From: Mactromeris polynyma
Lineage: Eukaryota > Mollusca > Bivalvia > Venerida > Mactridae
Assembly: GCA_032209605.1 (NCBI GenBank)
Contig: JASFXZ010000039.1
Location: 1,054,001-1,118,000, forward strand
Direction of reading: 5' to 3'
DNA: 64,000 nt
A program made the translations under genes and the position numbers. Each line of letters opens with the position of its first letter. The first letter of the stretch is position 1. Shown piece after piece: positions 25,391-37,829 of this stretch. Under the pieces are notes generated by a model. That model had not been told where the DNA came from and did no database searches. It saw nothing but the letters and a program-made list of their open reading frames with translations.

Positions 25391-25545
25391 ATGTTAACCA
25401 ATCTGCGTCAATGTTACAAGTATTTTTCAGTTGAAGAGAAATTGCCTTGGTTGTTAACGTAAGATTTGATTGGTTTACAAAACACTGATATGCAAATAGC
25501 AAAACCATGTTAGTACGGCTGTGCCGAAAAAGATGGTCGGCGCAA
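25391..25545 (-). repeat. Dispersed repeat, copy 1
   Basis: It shares gttaaccaatctgcgtcaa, gttgaagagaaattgcc, gatatgcaaatagcaaaacc and atgttagtacggctg with the copy at 25687 and, inverted, with 36165-36335. No coding content. Confidence 0.65.
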
Positions 25546-25686
25546 TTTGATGGTTAAGATTTGTTGTGCAGAATAAAAAAATGCCGAGATGTTACGCTTG
25601 CTGGTCACTCCAGATCCAAAATAGATAAATCGGTAAATTCACCAAAATTGAGTGTATTTTGGTAATTAACGTAACCCTTTATCAAG

Positions 25687-25790
25687 AGGTTAACCAATCC
25701 GCATCAAGGTTACAAACGTTGTTCGGTTGAAGAGAAATTGCCTAGCAAAACCATGTTAGCACGACTGCGCCAAACACTTCTAGGCCTTAT
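25687..25790 (-). repeat. Dispersed repeat, copy 2 (internally deleted)
   Basis: It has ggttaaccaatccgcatcaa, ggttgaagagaaattgcc and agcaaaaccatgttagcacg in the same order as copy 1, but lacks the roughly 50-bp middle segment. Confidence 0.65.
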
Positions 25791-26149
25791 CCAACATACT
25801 ACTCTGCTGATGAAAAAGTAGGAATACAAGGAGCTTTTTTGGAAAACTAGAAAAAAAGGAGCACTTTCAAAAAACTAGGAAAAACTAGGAACACTGGAAA
25901 GCCTGCAAAGGATGACTATGGTCAAACTTAATAATTATTAAAAAAATCCTTATTCAGTGTTCGGATATTTAGAGAATTAAAAATCACTCGTTGCACATTA
26001 GACCACATTATTCTTTCTCTACACAAGACACTACACACATAAGAACAACTGACTATAAGCTACATGCGCACTGTTAAAAGAACAACAAAATTGTGCTACC
26101 AACCTCTGAACATTTTTATTTCCGGTATTTTAAATGAGGTTTAAGGCAC

Positions 26150-26400
26150 TTAAACAGCCAGGATGATGAATGGACTTTTCCAGGTATTTGGGTGGAGCAA
26201 GACCCTAGGTATTCCTTCTGACTTTAGTTTGACCTTCGACCTTCCAGAACCCAGCTGGATAGCTACCTCATACACAAATTCTACACATCCCAGGTGGGAT
26301 TCGAACCCAGATGAGTGAGGGGCAGGCGAACAGGTCATATTTATTGACTGTGTGGCCAGCGTATTACCATAACTATCAGGGTTTGGAAACCAGTTTCAGT
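26150..26400 (-). mobile_element. tRNA-derived SINE
   Basis: On the minus strand a B box GGGTTCGAATCCCACC lies near 26305-26290, preceded by a degenerate A box region (GTTATGGTAATACGCTGGCC) and followed by a body ending in TTCCTGGAAAAG-like sequence. The sequence cagccagg...ttttccag..., then gggattcgaaccca and gaggggca in that order, also occurs at 48530-48770, so the two are copies of one family. Confidence 0.65.
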
Positions 26401-26423
26401 ATGCAGTCTTGCCATTGGTCAAA

Positions 26424-26606
26424 TTCTAACCCAAGATATTATAAAAATTAAGAGTTGGATACAAGTTTATTATAAAATGGTCAACAATAAATATATCATT
26501 ACACAAGTCGTAGTTTCTAACCCAAGATATTATAAAAATTAAGAGTTGGATACAAGTTTATTATAAAACGGTCAACAATAAATATATCATTACACAAGTG
26601 GCAGAG
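26424..26606. repeat. Two-copy 91-bp tandem duplication
   Basis: ttctaacccaagatattata starts near 26424 and again near 26515; the copies are almost identical through cattacacaagt. A recent local duplication in noncoding DNA. Confidence 0.9.
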
Positions 26607-28082
26607 AAGCTTTTCAGTTCTACATGTAATAAATTTGCCATTTAACTGAATTAAGATATATGCTAATAATCTACTAATACTTTCTCATCTGACAATATCT
26701 TACAAATTTTTTACCAAATTGCTTGTGCACCTCTCACTTAAACAGTAACCCGTTCGTATATGGTAGGTTACTGTTTAATGTAATTTTATGGTGCATCGAC
26801 AGCTCACCAGTAAGTCACATAGCACATATTTCAAAAAAGTATACTGGTCTTAAATGCAATAATTATGGAAAATATTTGACAGCACATAAAATTATTGTAA
26901 AGACAGCAAGTGTATAAACATATTCCCATTTGATCAACACACAAATTGTTTGATCATGAGAGAAAAGCCATATCAGATTTCTCTATGTCTAATATTTTGA
27001 GGGGTTTCGATCCACTCCAGTATCTGAATACACAATGAAGAGTCACTTTGTCATACATATTTAAGCATACATTATATAAATGCTAAATACTGAAATCACC
27101 GACTGACACTGATTTTAAGAAAGACAAATTTGAATTTTTTCATGAGTAGATATTTTAACATTTTTACATATCACCTACTAAGTTACAAACTAATATTGAA
27201 ATCGTATTATTTTATACAATTTATAATAATGATTATTATTAATGAGCCTAGCTAGGCTAATTATTAAACAATAAATACCTTCACTAAATAATCAATATTC
27301 CCATGTACAATCAATCTATTTTTGTCAACCAAATTATTTCAAAACAGAAAACACAATGACAAAGGTTCTCTATCATCAGACAGGATCTAAAAAAATAATT
27401 AAATAACTAAGAATAACTACGGGCACAATATGTACTTCTTGATTACCATCTCTACATGCCCCCTTGATATTTAAAATATACCAGAACAGATATTTCAAGG
27501 ATATTTGACATTTTCTATTATTAAATCTTCCATTTCATGAATGTTTGTACAACGCTATTTTATACTGCGAACACACGAATATATTAACCGATCCAGTACA
27601 TTTCAAACTAGGTGTAATTTAGTAGTTATTTGTGTTTGTCTGTGCAATTGATGGAGAAAATCACAAAAGAGGTTTGAAAGATTTAAAAGTAAACAGCTGA
27701 TGTTTTGCACACAATTGCATTTTCATTCCCCAAATAGCAAGACCTTACCTTAATTGAAACAAATTGGAGACAAAACTTTCAGCAGTCAATCTAACAGCAC
27801 CATAGCTAAAAGAGTTCTTGATATTATAATTATTTTTATATCGAGTATAGCAGAATTATATATATATAGTAATTGAAATAAAAAAAACTGTGAGAAGACA
27901 GCTATAAAGAATACAATCCATGATCCCTAATCCATTTTACGAAATATATTGGATGATAATCTAGTGAATTCTGGCTTAAAAAAGGTTACAAAATAATTTT
28001 GTTACAAGTATTAAATTTGTATTGAAACAACTGTCACAAAATAATGTAAATGCTTTTCAATATTCCTAGTGGTCTAAATAAT
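26607..28082. other. Geneless AT-rich stretch
   Basis: I see no exon, RNA gene or terminal inverted repeats here. A short AT run (atatatatatag) lies near 27858. Confidence 0.3.
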
Positions 28083-29562
28083 ATACCGGTGTAACAGTCC
28101 AGAACTGCCCCGGTCCAGTTCTTCCCCACCCAGTCCATTTCTTCCCCCCTAGAAAATAATTTTATTTTAAACTTTTTCACACTGGAAATTATCTAATTTT
28201 TCATGTTAGGGTGGGGAAGTTCTAGACTGGTCCAGTTCTTCCCCCCTAGTAAACTATTTTATTTTCAACCTTCTGCTAGTCTATTTCTTCTCCCCTAGTT
28301 AAATACTTTATTTGTGTCAAGGTGGGGAAGTTCTGGACTAGAGTTTTTTTGTTGTTTTTTTGCGCTTTATGGTGGGGAAGTTCTGGACTAGTCCAGTTCT
28401 TCTCCCCTTAGAAATTGTTTTATTTTTTTGCGCTTTAGGGTGGGGAAGTTCTGGACTAGTCCAGTTCTTCTCCCCTTGTAAAATATTATTATTTTTGTCT
28501 TAGGGTGGGGAAGTTCTGGACTAGTCCAGTTCTTCTCCCCTTGGAAATTATTTCATTTTTGTCTTAGGGTGGGGAAGTTCTGGACTAGTCCAGTTCTTCT
28601 CCCCTTGTAAAATATTATTATTTTTGTCTTAGGGTGGGGAAGTTCTGGACTAGTCCAGTTCTTCTCCCCTAGAAAATTATCTTATTTTTTTCATATTAGG
28701 GCAGGGAAGTTCTGGACTAGTCCAGTTCTTTTCCCCTTGTAAAATATTATTCTTTTTGTCTTAGGTGGGGAAGTTCTGGACTTCCCCACACTGACACAAA
28801 TAATAAAGTATTTAACTAGGAGGACAGAATTAGACCAGCTGAAAGTTGAAAAAATAAAATAATTTCCTAGGGGGGAAGAACTGGACCGGTCCAGAACTTC
28901 CCCACCCTAACATGAAAAATAAGAAAGTTTTCAAGGTTAAAAAGTTGAAAATAAAATAATTTCCTAGGGGGGAAGAACTGGACTAGTCCAGAACTTCCCC
29001 ACCCTCAGAAGAAAAAATAAAATATTTTACTTGGAGAGAAGAACTGGACTAGTCCAGAACTTCCCCACACTGACACAAATAATAAAGTATTTAACTAGGT
29101 CAGAACAGAATTAAGACCAGCTGAAAGTTGAAAAAATAAAATAATTTCCTAGGGGGGGAAGAACTGGACTAGTCCAGAACTTCCCCACCCTCAGAAGAAA
29201 AAATAAAACATTTTACTTGGAGAGAAGAACTTCCCCACCCTAACATGAAAAATGAGAAAATTTTCAAGGTTAAAAAGTTGAAAATAAAATAATTTCCTAG
29301 GGGGGAAGAACTGGGCCGGTCAAGAACTTCCCCACCCTCATACAAAAAATTTGATAATTTCCAGGGCGTGAAAGTTGAAAATAAAATAATTTCCTAGGGG
29401 GGAAGAACTGGACCGGTCCAGAACTTCCCCGGGGAAGAAACAGACTGGGTGGGGAAGAACTGGACTAGTACAAATCCTCCCCGGGGAAGAACTGGACCGG
29501 TCCAGTTCTTCCCCGGGGAAGAACTGGACTGGGGGGAAGAACTGGCCTGTTACACCGGTATA
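28083..29562. mobile_element. Foldback-like inverted-repeat element, about 1.5 kb
   Basis: The outer ends TACCGGTGTAACAG and CTGTTACACCGGTA are exact inverses. Inside, the left half carries tandem units of about 67 bp reading tggggaagttctggactagt plus ccagttcttctcccc; the right half carries the same core inverted, ggaagaactggactagtcca plus gaacttcccca. Each core is itself a near-palindrome around ggactagtcc. The halves meet near 28770-28790. No transposase frame exists; open frames here are products of the repeats. Confidence 0.8.
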
Positions 29563-29728
29563 CATGTAGACAGTACAATTCAAATAATAACACTGGTATG
29601 TGTAATAACAATAATCAAATTTCTGGTTGAGAGACTATACAGCCCCTGGGCCGGAGACTATAACCTTTACTCAGCACTCTACACCCACCTATCAATACTT
29701 GCTCTGCTGAGTCAGAACAGAACAGAAC

Positions 29729-31104
29729 CAGGGCTCTCGCGAGGGGGCGACTTAGATCAAAGCGAAATTGACTTCGCCAACAATTTTGGCGAAGTTACAG
29801 ACAATCAGACGCTGTTAGTCAGTGAGAGGTAGACGGAGCGGTACCGCAGTCAAAACAATACAATTAGCCATTCAGATTGACCGATACAGAGCGACTTGTA
29901 TAAACCAGGTAGAATAATCATAACAAAAATTACGTAATCCAATTGATTTGACACCTCGCAATCAGCGTGTCGTATGTTTCCCACTGTTATGCATTGGCAC
30001 TTTCTTTTTTATTACGAATTTAATAAACAGTGAATGCCGGGGACGAGTAGGAACTAGGAACCAATAACTTTGTCCCAGCTTCGACGTTGACGCTTCGTAG
30101 CAGTAAACGAAAGCCGGGTAACAGTTAACAAATTGTCAGTTCACGAGATTAGGTGTTGTTTTTGACAGCTTTTAGAACAATAAAATGACGACGATTAGCA
30201 CTTTTGCGGGATGAATTCAATTGAAGATTGTGTCGGGTACTATACGATATGAATGATGAGTAAAAGGTAGGTTCTTTAATTGTATTTCGGCGACTTTTGA
30301 ACACGTTGATCGAACAGCAAAATACTTGAGTTTGCAAGTGAAAGTAATGAAACATTGTGCTGCACTACAAGGAAAAATAATCGTAGGTCAAATTATTATT
30401 TGATTATTCCCAAAAAGTAACTGCATAACTGCACAAAACTCGAGTAGAAAACATCGCAATGTCCGCAGCATCTTGGTTAAATGGCGATTCGCCCAAACCT
30501 TGTTTGAAACGTAAACAAACAGAACAGAGACTTCTTGAACTGTTGATCGACGTTTTAAAATAACCACTGCAAAGCATATTTAGAAGTGTCATCCTAAATA
30601 TTACTAGAAGTCAGGGCAATGAATAAATATTAAAAATAATGAAACAGAATCATCAGAATAGGAATAGTAGAAAATACATAAAAAGAATACTATTAACAAG
30701 TATTTATTTCAATAAATTCTCTTCGTATATTTTCAGCAAAACAACATCTGAATGCGGTGCAGTGGTCAACACTGAGCTACCATAGACCTATGGAGAAACA
30801 CGAAGAGTGAAATTGCAGTGTTGATTATTCATATGTAACATTATTATAGTGTCAGTGCGTGAAATGTGCTTCGTTATCAAATATTATGTTATGATTGTTT
30901 CAAATTTTGCTTTGTCATCATTATTTATTTGATTTTGTAATAAAATTAGAAAACATTCGTTTTTGTTGAAATAAGAAAAATGTATCTAAACAAACTGGTT
31001 ACAACGCGCATATCAACGTTCCGAAAAATATCACTTCTTCTTTAAGTCTCCCCACTTCTCCCTAATTTGACTCTCCCAAAAATTTCAACCCAGTGAGAGC
31101 CCTG
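29729..31104. mobile_element. hAT-like non-autonomous element, about 1.4 kb
   Basis: The termini are CAGGGCTCTC and its inverse GAGAGCCCTG. The right flank begins agaacaga, and the same octamer occurs at 29719-29726, two bases from the left end, so an imperfect 8-bp target duplication is likely, as expected for hAT. The interior, about 1.35 kb, is CpG-richer at its left side and has no transposase frame. Confidence 0.65.
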
Positions 31105-31286
31105 AGAACAGATCTTTGATTTCACCTAGGTACACAAGTTACAATATGAGGTTAATGTGATATTTATAGTGATATTCAATAATAATAATTGAGTAATTGA
31201 GTCTAAGTGGGAGTTGTAATTTCAGTGAGTGTGAATTGGATAAAAATGCATTCTAAGTTCTGAAAATTCTTTGTAATCCACTGCTT

Positions 31287-33612
31287 GTTATATCTGAGGG
31301 AATATTTGAGACTGAGAGTAAGTGTTTTAATGCTGAGAGCTGAATATATGGTAAGTGTTATATCTGAGGGAATATTTGAGACTGAGAGTAAGTGTTTTAT
31401 GCTGAGAGCTGAATATACGCTAAGTGTTATATCTGAGTGAATATTTGAGACTGAGAGTAAGTGTTTTAACGCTGAGAGCTGAATATACGCTAAGTGTTAT
31501 AGCTGAGTGAAAATTTGAGACTGAGAGTAAGTGTTTTAATGCTGAGAGCTGAATACACGCTAAGTGTTATATCTGAGTGAATATTTGAGACTGAGAGTAA
31601 GTGTTTTAACACTGAGAGCTGAATATACGCTAAGTGTTATATCTGAGTGAATATTTGAGACTGAGAGTAAGTGTTTTAACGCTGAGAGCTGAATATACGC
31701 TAAGTGTTATATCTGAGGGAATATTTGAGACTGAGAGTAAGTGTTTTAATGCTGAGAGCTGAATATACGCTAAGTGTCATATCTGAGACTGAGAGTAAGT
31801 GTTTTAATGCTGAGAGCTGAATACACGCTAAGTGTTATAGCTGAGTGAATATTTGAGACTGAGAGTAAGTGTTTTAACACTGAGAGCTGAATATACGCTA
31901 AGTGTTATATCTGAGTGAATATTTGAGACTGAGAGTAAGTGTTTTAACGCTGAGAGCTGAATATACGCTAAGTGTTATATCTGAGTGAAAATTTGAGACT
32001 GAGAGCAAGTGTTTTAACGCTGAGAGCTGAATATACGCTAAGTGTTATAGCTGAGTGAAAATTTGAGACTGAGAGTAAGTGTTTTAATGCTGAGAGCTGA
32101 ATATATGGTAAGTGTTATATCTGAGGGAATATTTGAGACTGAGAGTAAGTGTTTTAACGCTGAGAGCTGAATATACGCTAAGTGTTATATCTGAGTGAAA
32201 ATTTGAGACTGAGAGTAAGTGTTTTAACGCTGAGAGCTGAATATATGCTAAGTGTTATATCTGAGTGAAAATTTGAGACTGAGAGCAAGTGTTTTAATGC
32301 TGAGAGCTGAATATACGCTAAGTGTCATATCTGAGTGAATATTTGAGACTGAGAGTGTTTTAACGCTGAGAGCTGAATATACGCTACGTGTCATATCTGA
32401 GGGAATATTTGAGACTGAGAGTAAGTGTTTTAATGCTGAGAGCTGAATATACGCTAAGTGTTATATCTGAGGGAATTTTTGAGACTAAGAGCAAGTGTTT
32501 TAATGCTGAGAGCTGAATATACGCTAAGTGTCATATCTGAGTGAATATTTGAGACTGAGAGTAAGTGTTTTAACGCTGAGAGCTGAATATACGCTAAGTG
32601 TTATAGCTGAGTGAATATTTGAGACTGAGAGTAAGTGTTTTAACGCTGAGAGCTGAATACATGCTAAGTGTTATATCTGAGTGAATATTTGAGACTGAGA
32701 GTAAGTGTTTTAACACTGAGAGCTGAATATAATACGCTAAGTGTCATATCTGAGTGAATATTTGAGACTGAGAGTAAGTGTTTTAAAGCTGAGAGCTGAA
32801 TATACGCTAAGTGTTATATCTGAGTGAATATTTGAGACTGAGAGTAAGTGTTTTAAAGCTGAGAGCTGAATATATACGCTAAGTGTTATATCTGAGTGAA
32901 AATTTGAGACTGAGAGTAAGTGTTTTAAAGCTGAGAGCTGAATATATACGCTAAGTGTCATATCTGAGTGAATATTTGAGACTGAGAGTAAGTGTTTTAA
33001 AGCTGAGAGCTGAATATATACGCTAAGTGTTATATCTGAGTGAATATTTGAGACTGAGAGTAAGTGTTTTAAAGCTGAGAGCTGAATATATACGCTAAGT
33101 GTTATATCTGAGTGAATATTTGAGACTGAGAGTAAGTGTTTTAAAGCTGAGAGCTGAATATATACGCTAAGTGTTATATCTGAGTGAAGATTTGAGACTG
33201 AGAGTAAGTGTTTTAAAGCTGAGAGCTGAATATATACGCTAAGTGTCATATCTGAGTGAATATTTGAGACTGAGAGTAAGTGTTTTAAAGCTGAGAGCTG
33301 AATATATACGCTAAGTGTTATATCTGAGTGAATATTTGAGACTGAGAGTAAGTGTTTTAAAGCTGAGAGCTGAATATATACGCTAAGTGTTATATCTGAG
33401 TGAATATTTGAGACTGAGAGTAAGTGTTTTAACGCTGAGAGCTGAATATATACGCTAAGTGTTATATCTGAGTGAATATTTGAGACTGAGAGTAAGTGTT
33501 TTAAAGCTGAGAGCTGAATATATACGCTAAGTGTTATATCTGAGTGAATATTTGAGACTGAGAGTAAGTGTTTTAAAGCTGAGAGCTGAATATATACGCT
33601 AAGTGTTATATT
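31287..33612. repeat. 70/72-bp minisatellite, about 33 copies
   Basis: The unit is taagtgttatatctgagtga atatttgagactgagagtaa gtgttttaacgctgagagct gaatatacgc. The left two thirds have 70-bp units with variants; the right third (from about 32740) has mostly 72-bp units carrying atatatacgc and ttttaaagc, and is more uniform. Because 72 is divisible by three, the minus strand stays open for 292 codons there, which is a by-product. Confidence 0.95.
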
Positions 33613-33774
33613 CAATACTTAATGTTATATCTTAGATTTACATTCAAAACTCATACACATACAAAGTGGACTAAGAAGAATCCTATAAGCATTTTGTTCC
33701 ATGTCATACTCTCAAACCTTCATACTCAGACTAGACAGGGTAACTTTCATGTTCTTAGTACTGATAACTCTAGG

Positions 33775-33935
33775 CCCTGATTAGAAGCTGTGAGTTTGAA
33801 TCTCACCTTAGGCCAAGTTGTACCTCAAACTTTACAATCCCTGACGCCAGTGATGGCAAGCAACCTGGGAAGCAGACCAGTCTTCGAGAATGATTCACTG
33901 TTAGTTGCTAACATGTTTCAAATTTGATGTAAAAA
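33775..33935 (+). mobile_element. SINE copy sharing the ACAATCCCTGA tail
   Basis: Tgagtttgaatctcacc near 33800 is a degenerate B box. Downstream acaatccctga, gggaagcag and tcgagaatg match the copy at 62297 in the same order. The A box is barely recognisable. Confidence 0.55.
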
Positions 33936-34948
33936 AAATAAGTTTATACACTAAGACTTAAAAATTGGGAAAAACAAAATACCAATATATTAAAATGGCT
34001 TCACTTTGCTTTTGTCACATAAACTGTCTTTGTTTTACATATTCCTGTTTGAAATATTGTACTGTACATTGCAAGCTAGACAATCACTCTGTTATTACAA
34101 AACATGAAGGTACATGTATAAAGACATGAAAACATAATACATGATTGTATATATAGCTATATCTACAGTATCTTACACAGTATTGACACTACAGATATAC
34201 AGTATAAGTAAATCATTTCTAATAATACATGTTAGTAAATATAAGAAGGCAGTCTTTTAAGCACACAAAATGGTTAAATTACAAATTGCAACAGAAACTA
34301 TATTTCATGACATTACTACCTTAAGATACAATGTGATGTCCTAAAATCAGACCGTGAAAATCTAAAAGCTAGATGGCTTGATTTTTACAAGCATTTACTT
34401 GATGTAGTAAATTACTATAACATCAAGGTATGGGTGTTATAGGTTGTCAATAATACAAGGTCTTGTATGTATAATTTTAAAAAGGTCTTGAAACTACATG
34501 TAGTCTCTTAATGAATACATCAGTGCAAAATTTCAAAGATTTTTTTACATAATCTTGATTATCCCACCCACCTGCATAAACATACTGAGTACTTAATTTC
34601 AATAGCACATCCAAAATAATTCCAATGTTTCACAATATGGCAGGTATATTATTATCATATAAAACATGAACACGATAAAAAATTAGATACTATGAAAAAT
34701 TCCTTAGGATTTCATAAATCAATGCAAAATTATCTTAGAGCAAATAAAATGCTCTAGATCTACACTGAAACCTACACTATAAAATTGTTTCATGAAAATT
34801 GTTCATCCTAAGAAAGCCATACATATGCCATTGTAAGACATTTTCATTGCAAAACCAACACATTGCTTTCCTCCTTTTTATAGGAAAGCACATTGTGACA
34901 TGGCATAGGCCAAAGAAAAATATTTACTTCTTTTAAAACTAACCACAA
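33936..34948. other. Geneless stretch
   Basis: AT-rich DNA with no exon, RNA gene or repeat that I can support. Confidence 0.3.
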
Positions 34949-35164
34949 CAGGGTTTTCCCTAGGACTTTTCAGCTTGGAGTCCTTGGACCCTCATGTTTC
35001 ATAAATTGGGGGTCCTTGGTTAATTCGTAGGGTCCCAGATATCCAGTTTATACTTGACAAACGTTTATTTTAGGGGTCCCAGGGATTCACAGTAATTGAA
35101 AATGGGGTCCCTAGAAATAAAAGGGAGTCAGGGACTCAAGATTTCTGTGTCAGGGAAATCCCTG
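34949..35164. mobile_element. hAT-like MITE, 216 bp
   Basis: The ends CAGGGTTTTCCCTAGG and, inverted, CAGGGATTTCCCTGAC form a terminal inverted repeat of about 13 bp with one mismatch. The interior has tandem-like gggtccttgg, gggtcccag and ggggtccc strings. The target duplication is unclear. Confidence 0.7.
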
Positions 35165-35689
35165 CTGCATTAAGCTATAAATCTGTAACTCATGGGGATA
35201 TTTTTGAGGACGTTACATGAGAATACATTTCATCTCAGACTTCTCATTCCCAAATAAAATGTTCTGGTTGCAATGAGTTTGAAGAAAATATCTACTTGTG
35301 AGTTGTTGTTAAACATGTTAGTATAACTCAGTTAAGATAAGCCATTAGTAAACACGACCATACCCACTTTCCAATACATGACATGTAAAGCAGCTTACAG
35401 TCATTATCTTGCCTATTATCTTCAGGATTAGTATTAAATGTCACTCTCAACTTATAGTGGTATATAGTGGACGTGTTAAACAGTATGACATACCAATTTA
35501 AGTCTAGCAGTGGATAAAATATACTGAAAACAAAGGTAAATCTGATAGCATTCAACTTCATTAATAATTCGACAAATATACAAAACTGATATCATAGCAA
35601 ATACACAAGTAACATACATCATCAATAACTGAAATGTACACCAATTATTGCATTACACTCATACTCCAAAACAGACATACAGGGCTCTA
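35165..35689. other. Geneless stretch between two hAT-like MITEs
   Basis: No coding exon is supported; a 77-codon open minus-strand frame has no family features or splice context. Confidence 0.3.
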
Positions 35690-35975
35690 GAATCTTTTTT
35701 AAAACACACATGTCCCGGACAAGTGAATATGTTGAATTTGACTTGTCCAATATGGGAGGCTAGTTGTCCGAGAAAATTTGTTGACAGTTTGTTTGATTTG
35801 TCACCCATTGCAAGGCATTGGTAATGCATGATTTTTGTTTGGTATCCAGATTGTCCAAAGTTAATTAGCTTTCAAGCAGACTTGTCCTGGACTAACTTTA
35901 ACTCAACTGTTGGTAGCCCGAATCAGCAATTAGACTTGTACCTGGATGTCAGGTTAGTGGATTTCTAGAGCCCTG
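35690..35975 (+). mobile_element. hAT-like MITE, 286 bp
   Basis: The ends CAGGGCTCTAGAATC and, inverted, CAGGGCTCTAGAAATCC agree almost perfectly. It is the same family as 17102-17427 in the opposite orientation; the two share gttgtccgagaa, gtccggga-like and ggtagcccga segments. A clear 8-bp target duplication was not found. Confidence 0.8.
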
Positions 35976-36164
35976 TCATATATATTTGATGCAGTGGTCT
36001 TTCACAGAGTTTTTCAGGCACTGGGGTAGGAGTGTACAAAGTGGTTAACTTGGGTAAGGGGATATTGCCCACTTTTAATGATTTTTAATCTCAACCTTAA
36101 GCCAATCCTTACAACATTTTGTTTGGCATAACCCTACCCAGCACATTTTAGGTAGGTATTTTTT

Positions 36165-36335
36165 TTCCAGTGCAGCTATACTGACATGGCTTTGCTATTT
36201 GCATGTCAGCATTGTGTAAACCAATAAAATATTATGTTTACCACTAAACCAAATTCTCTTCAACGGTTGACAACCCAACAACATTTGTATCCTTGAAGCA
36301 GATTGGTTAACCTTTTGTTAAGGCCTAAATGTATT
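36165..36335 (+). repeat. Dispersed repeat, copy 3 (inverted, longest)
   Basis: Its reverse complement begins ggttaaccaatctgcttcaa and includes gttgaagagaatttgg, attggtttacacaatgctga and tgcaaatagcaaagccatg, matching 25391-25545 in order. This copy keeps the middle segment that copy 2 lacks. Confidence 0.65.
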
Positions 36336-36469
36336 TGTTTACCAAACCTTAACAAATTAACTTGTTAATTGATATGTGTTTTTCTTCCGAAGCAAAGTAA
36401 TGAACACAGTTATTGCAATGGTGTTATGTTTGCATAGAAAACATCTTGATCATAATAGAAGCCTTATTC

Positions 36470-36760
36470 TAATTGGGCCCGTTTTATCAATATTTGTACA
36501 AACGGGCGTTCGTAAGATACGAAATGTTCGTAAGAATTGTCTTACGAAAATACTTACGACCGTTTTATCAACGCGGTCGTAAGCATGACAGGGCTCTTAC
36601 GAATAAGAATGTTCGTGCGCACAGTAAATCATTACACGCTCTTCATGGGGAGGTCAAAAGAGACGTATCTCGCGGGTGTCAGGACACTTCAGACCACGGA
36701 CATTACGGACCAGATACGTCGCACCATATTTAGGGACAATACGGGCCAAGCATTTAAAAA
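36470..36760. repeat. Cgtaag-rich hairpin block, probable MITE remnant
   Basis: The block has gggcccgttttatcaa followed by several inverted ttcgtaaga/tcttacgaa and cttacgaccg/cggtcgtaag pairs. The next 130 bp (36632-36760) are GC-richer and open in two frames but match no family I know. No second terminus was found. Confidence 0.45.
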
Positions 36761-37258
36761 AAAGACCTTCAATAAGTTTTACCTCTAACTAATTGTTATA
36801 TTATCATTATTCGTGATTTATAGTAAATTCAAGGTTAGATCAAGACATATATTCGAATATCAATCAACATTTAACACAGCATGTATTTTGCATGGCAGTC
36901 TGGAAAACTTCCTTGTATAATAGGAGCCCAAAATTATGAATTAAAGACGTTGTAGCCATTGTAGCACTTGAACAGCACTGAATGAAGTCCATTCACATAG
37001 TGTTGCGTTAAGATGAGCCACATACATCGTTAACGCAGCATATATGTTTGCATATCAAGCCTACAAATGTTGGTCTCTTATAACTTATAAATTTGAAAAT
37101 AAAATGAATTTTCAGAATTGCATTCTTTATAAAAAGTGATTTCCCTATGGCTCATCAGTCGATAGAAAGAATGCATACAGGCATTATATTGTGTTGCGTT
37201 TATGCTATAAACATACTCTAGCGAACTTATTCAAAATACTGAAAAGAATCCCTTGCCA
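36761..37258. other. Geneless stretch left of the MULE-like element
   Basis: Nothing recognisable; atgaattaaag- and tataacttata-type AT-rich sequence only. Confidence 0.3.
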
Positions 37259-37829
37259 CTTTATGAAAAAGATATTTACATGTTATATTAAGTTATAATA
37301 AATTCAAATAATGATAAATGTTTTGTTATCCTGCTATGAAGTACATTTGTGTTTGTTTATCTTTTATTTCCGAGTAGAAAATGATATCTATACAAGAATC
37401 ATTTTATTTAATATGTTCCTGGCGGAAGTGTGTGGAGCTTGGGTTGAAGGTAAGAATCTTTGCTGCATTTCACATTATCCCTTTTCACTCAAATGTTGAC
37501 AGGTATCACCATCACTATTCCACACTATGTAAATTACATTACCAATAATATGTAAAGCAGAACAATAATCATAAAAATCATTATACATTGTACTTGGTTG
37601 CTATGTAATTACACAAAGTTCAGACAAATAGTTAGTAAAATAATTCAAATGAATCATGAATTATATCGAAAGTAAAATGATATACAACGAATACTAAGTA
37701 CACGATACATCAGTTTACATTAAATCAATAAATTTATGAAAATTACGGAATGGTTTAATGCCCGATTATTTTGAGTCTCCTAGCAACTTATTCATCCTTT
37801 TCTCATACTTTTCGTTGTTGAGGAAGACA

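Noticed and set aside
29338..29832. Frames rich in Phe-Phe-Pro-Gly-Glu words
   Set aside because: They are translations of the ggggaagaactgg core of the foldback element.
32737..33615. 292-codon minus-strand open frame of 24-residue repeats
   Set aside because: It exists only because the minisatellite unit is 72 bp there. It ends where the period changes and has no signal, domain or splice context.
36473..36788. Three overlapping plus-strand frames after the cgtaag hairpins
   Set aside because: None resembles a known protein, and the frames share a region of probable MITE remnant.
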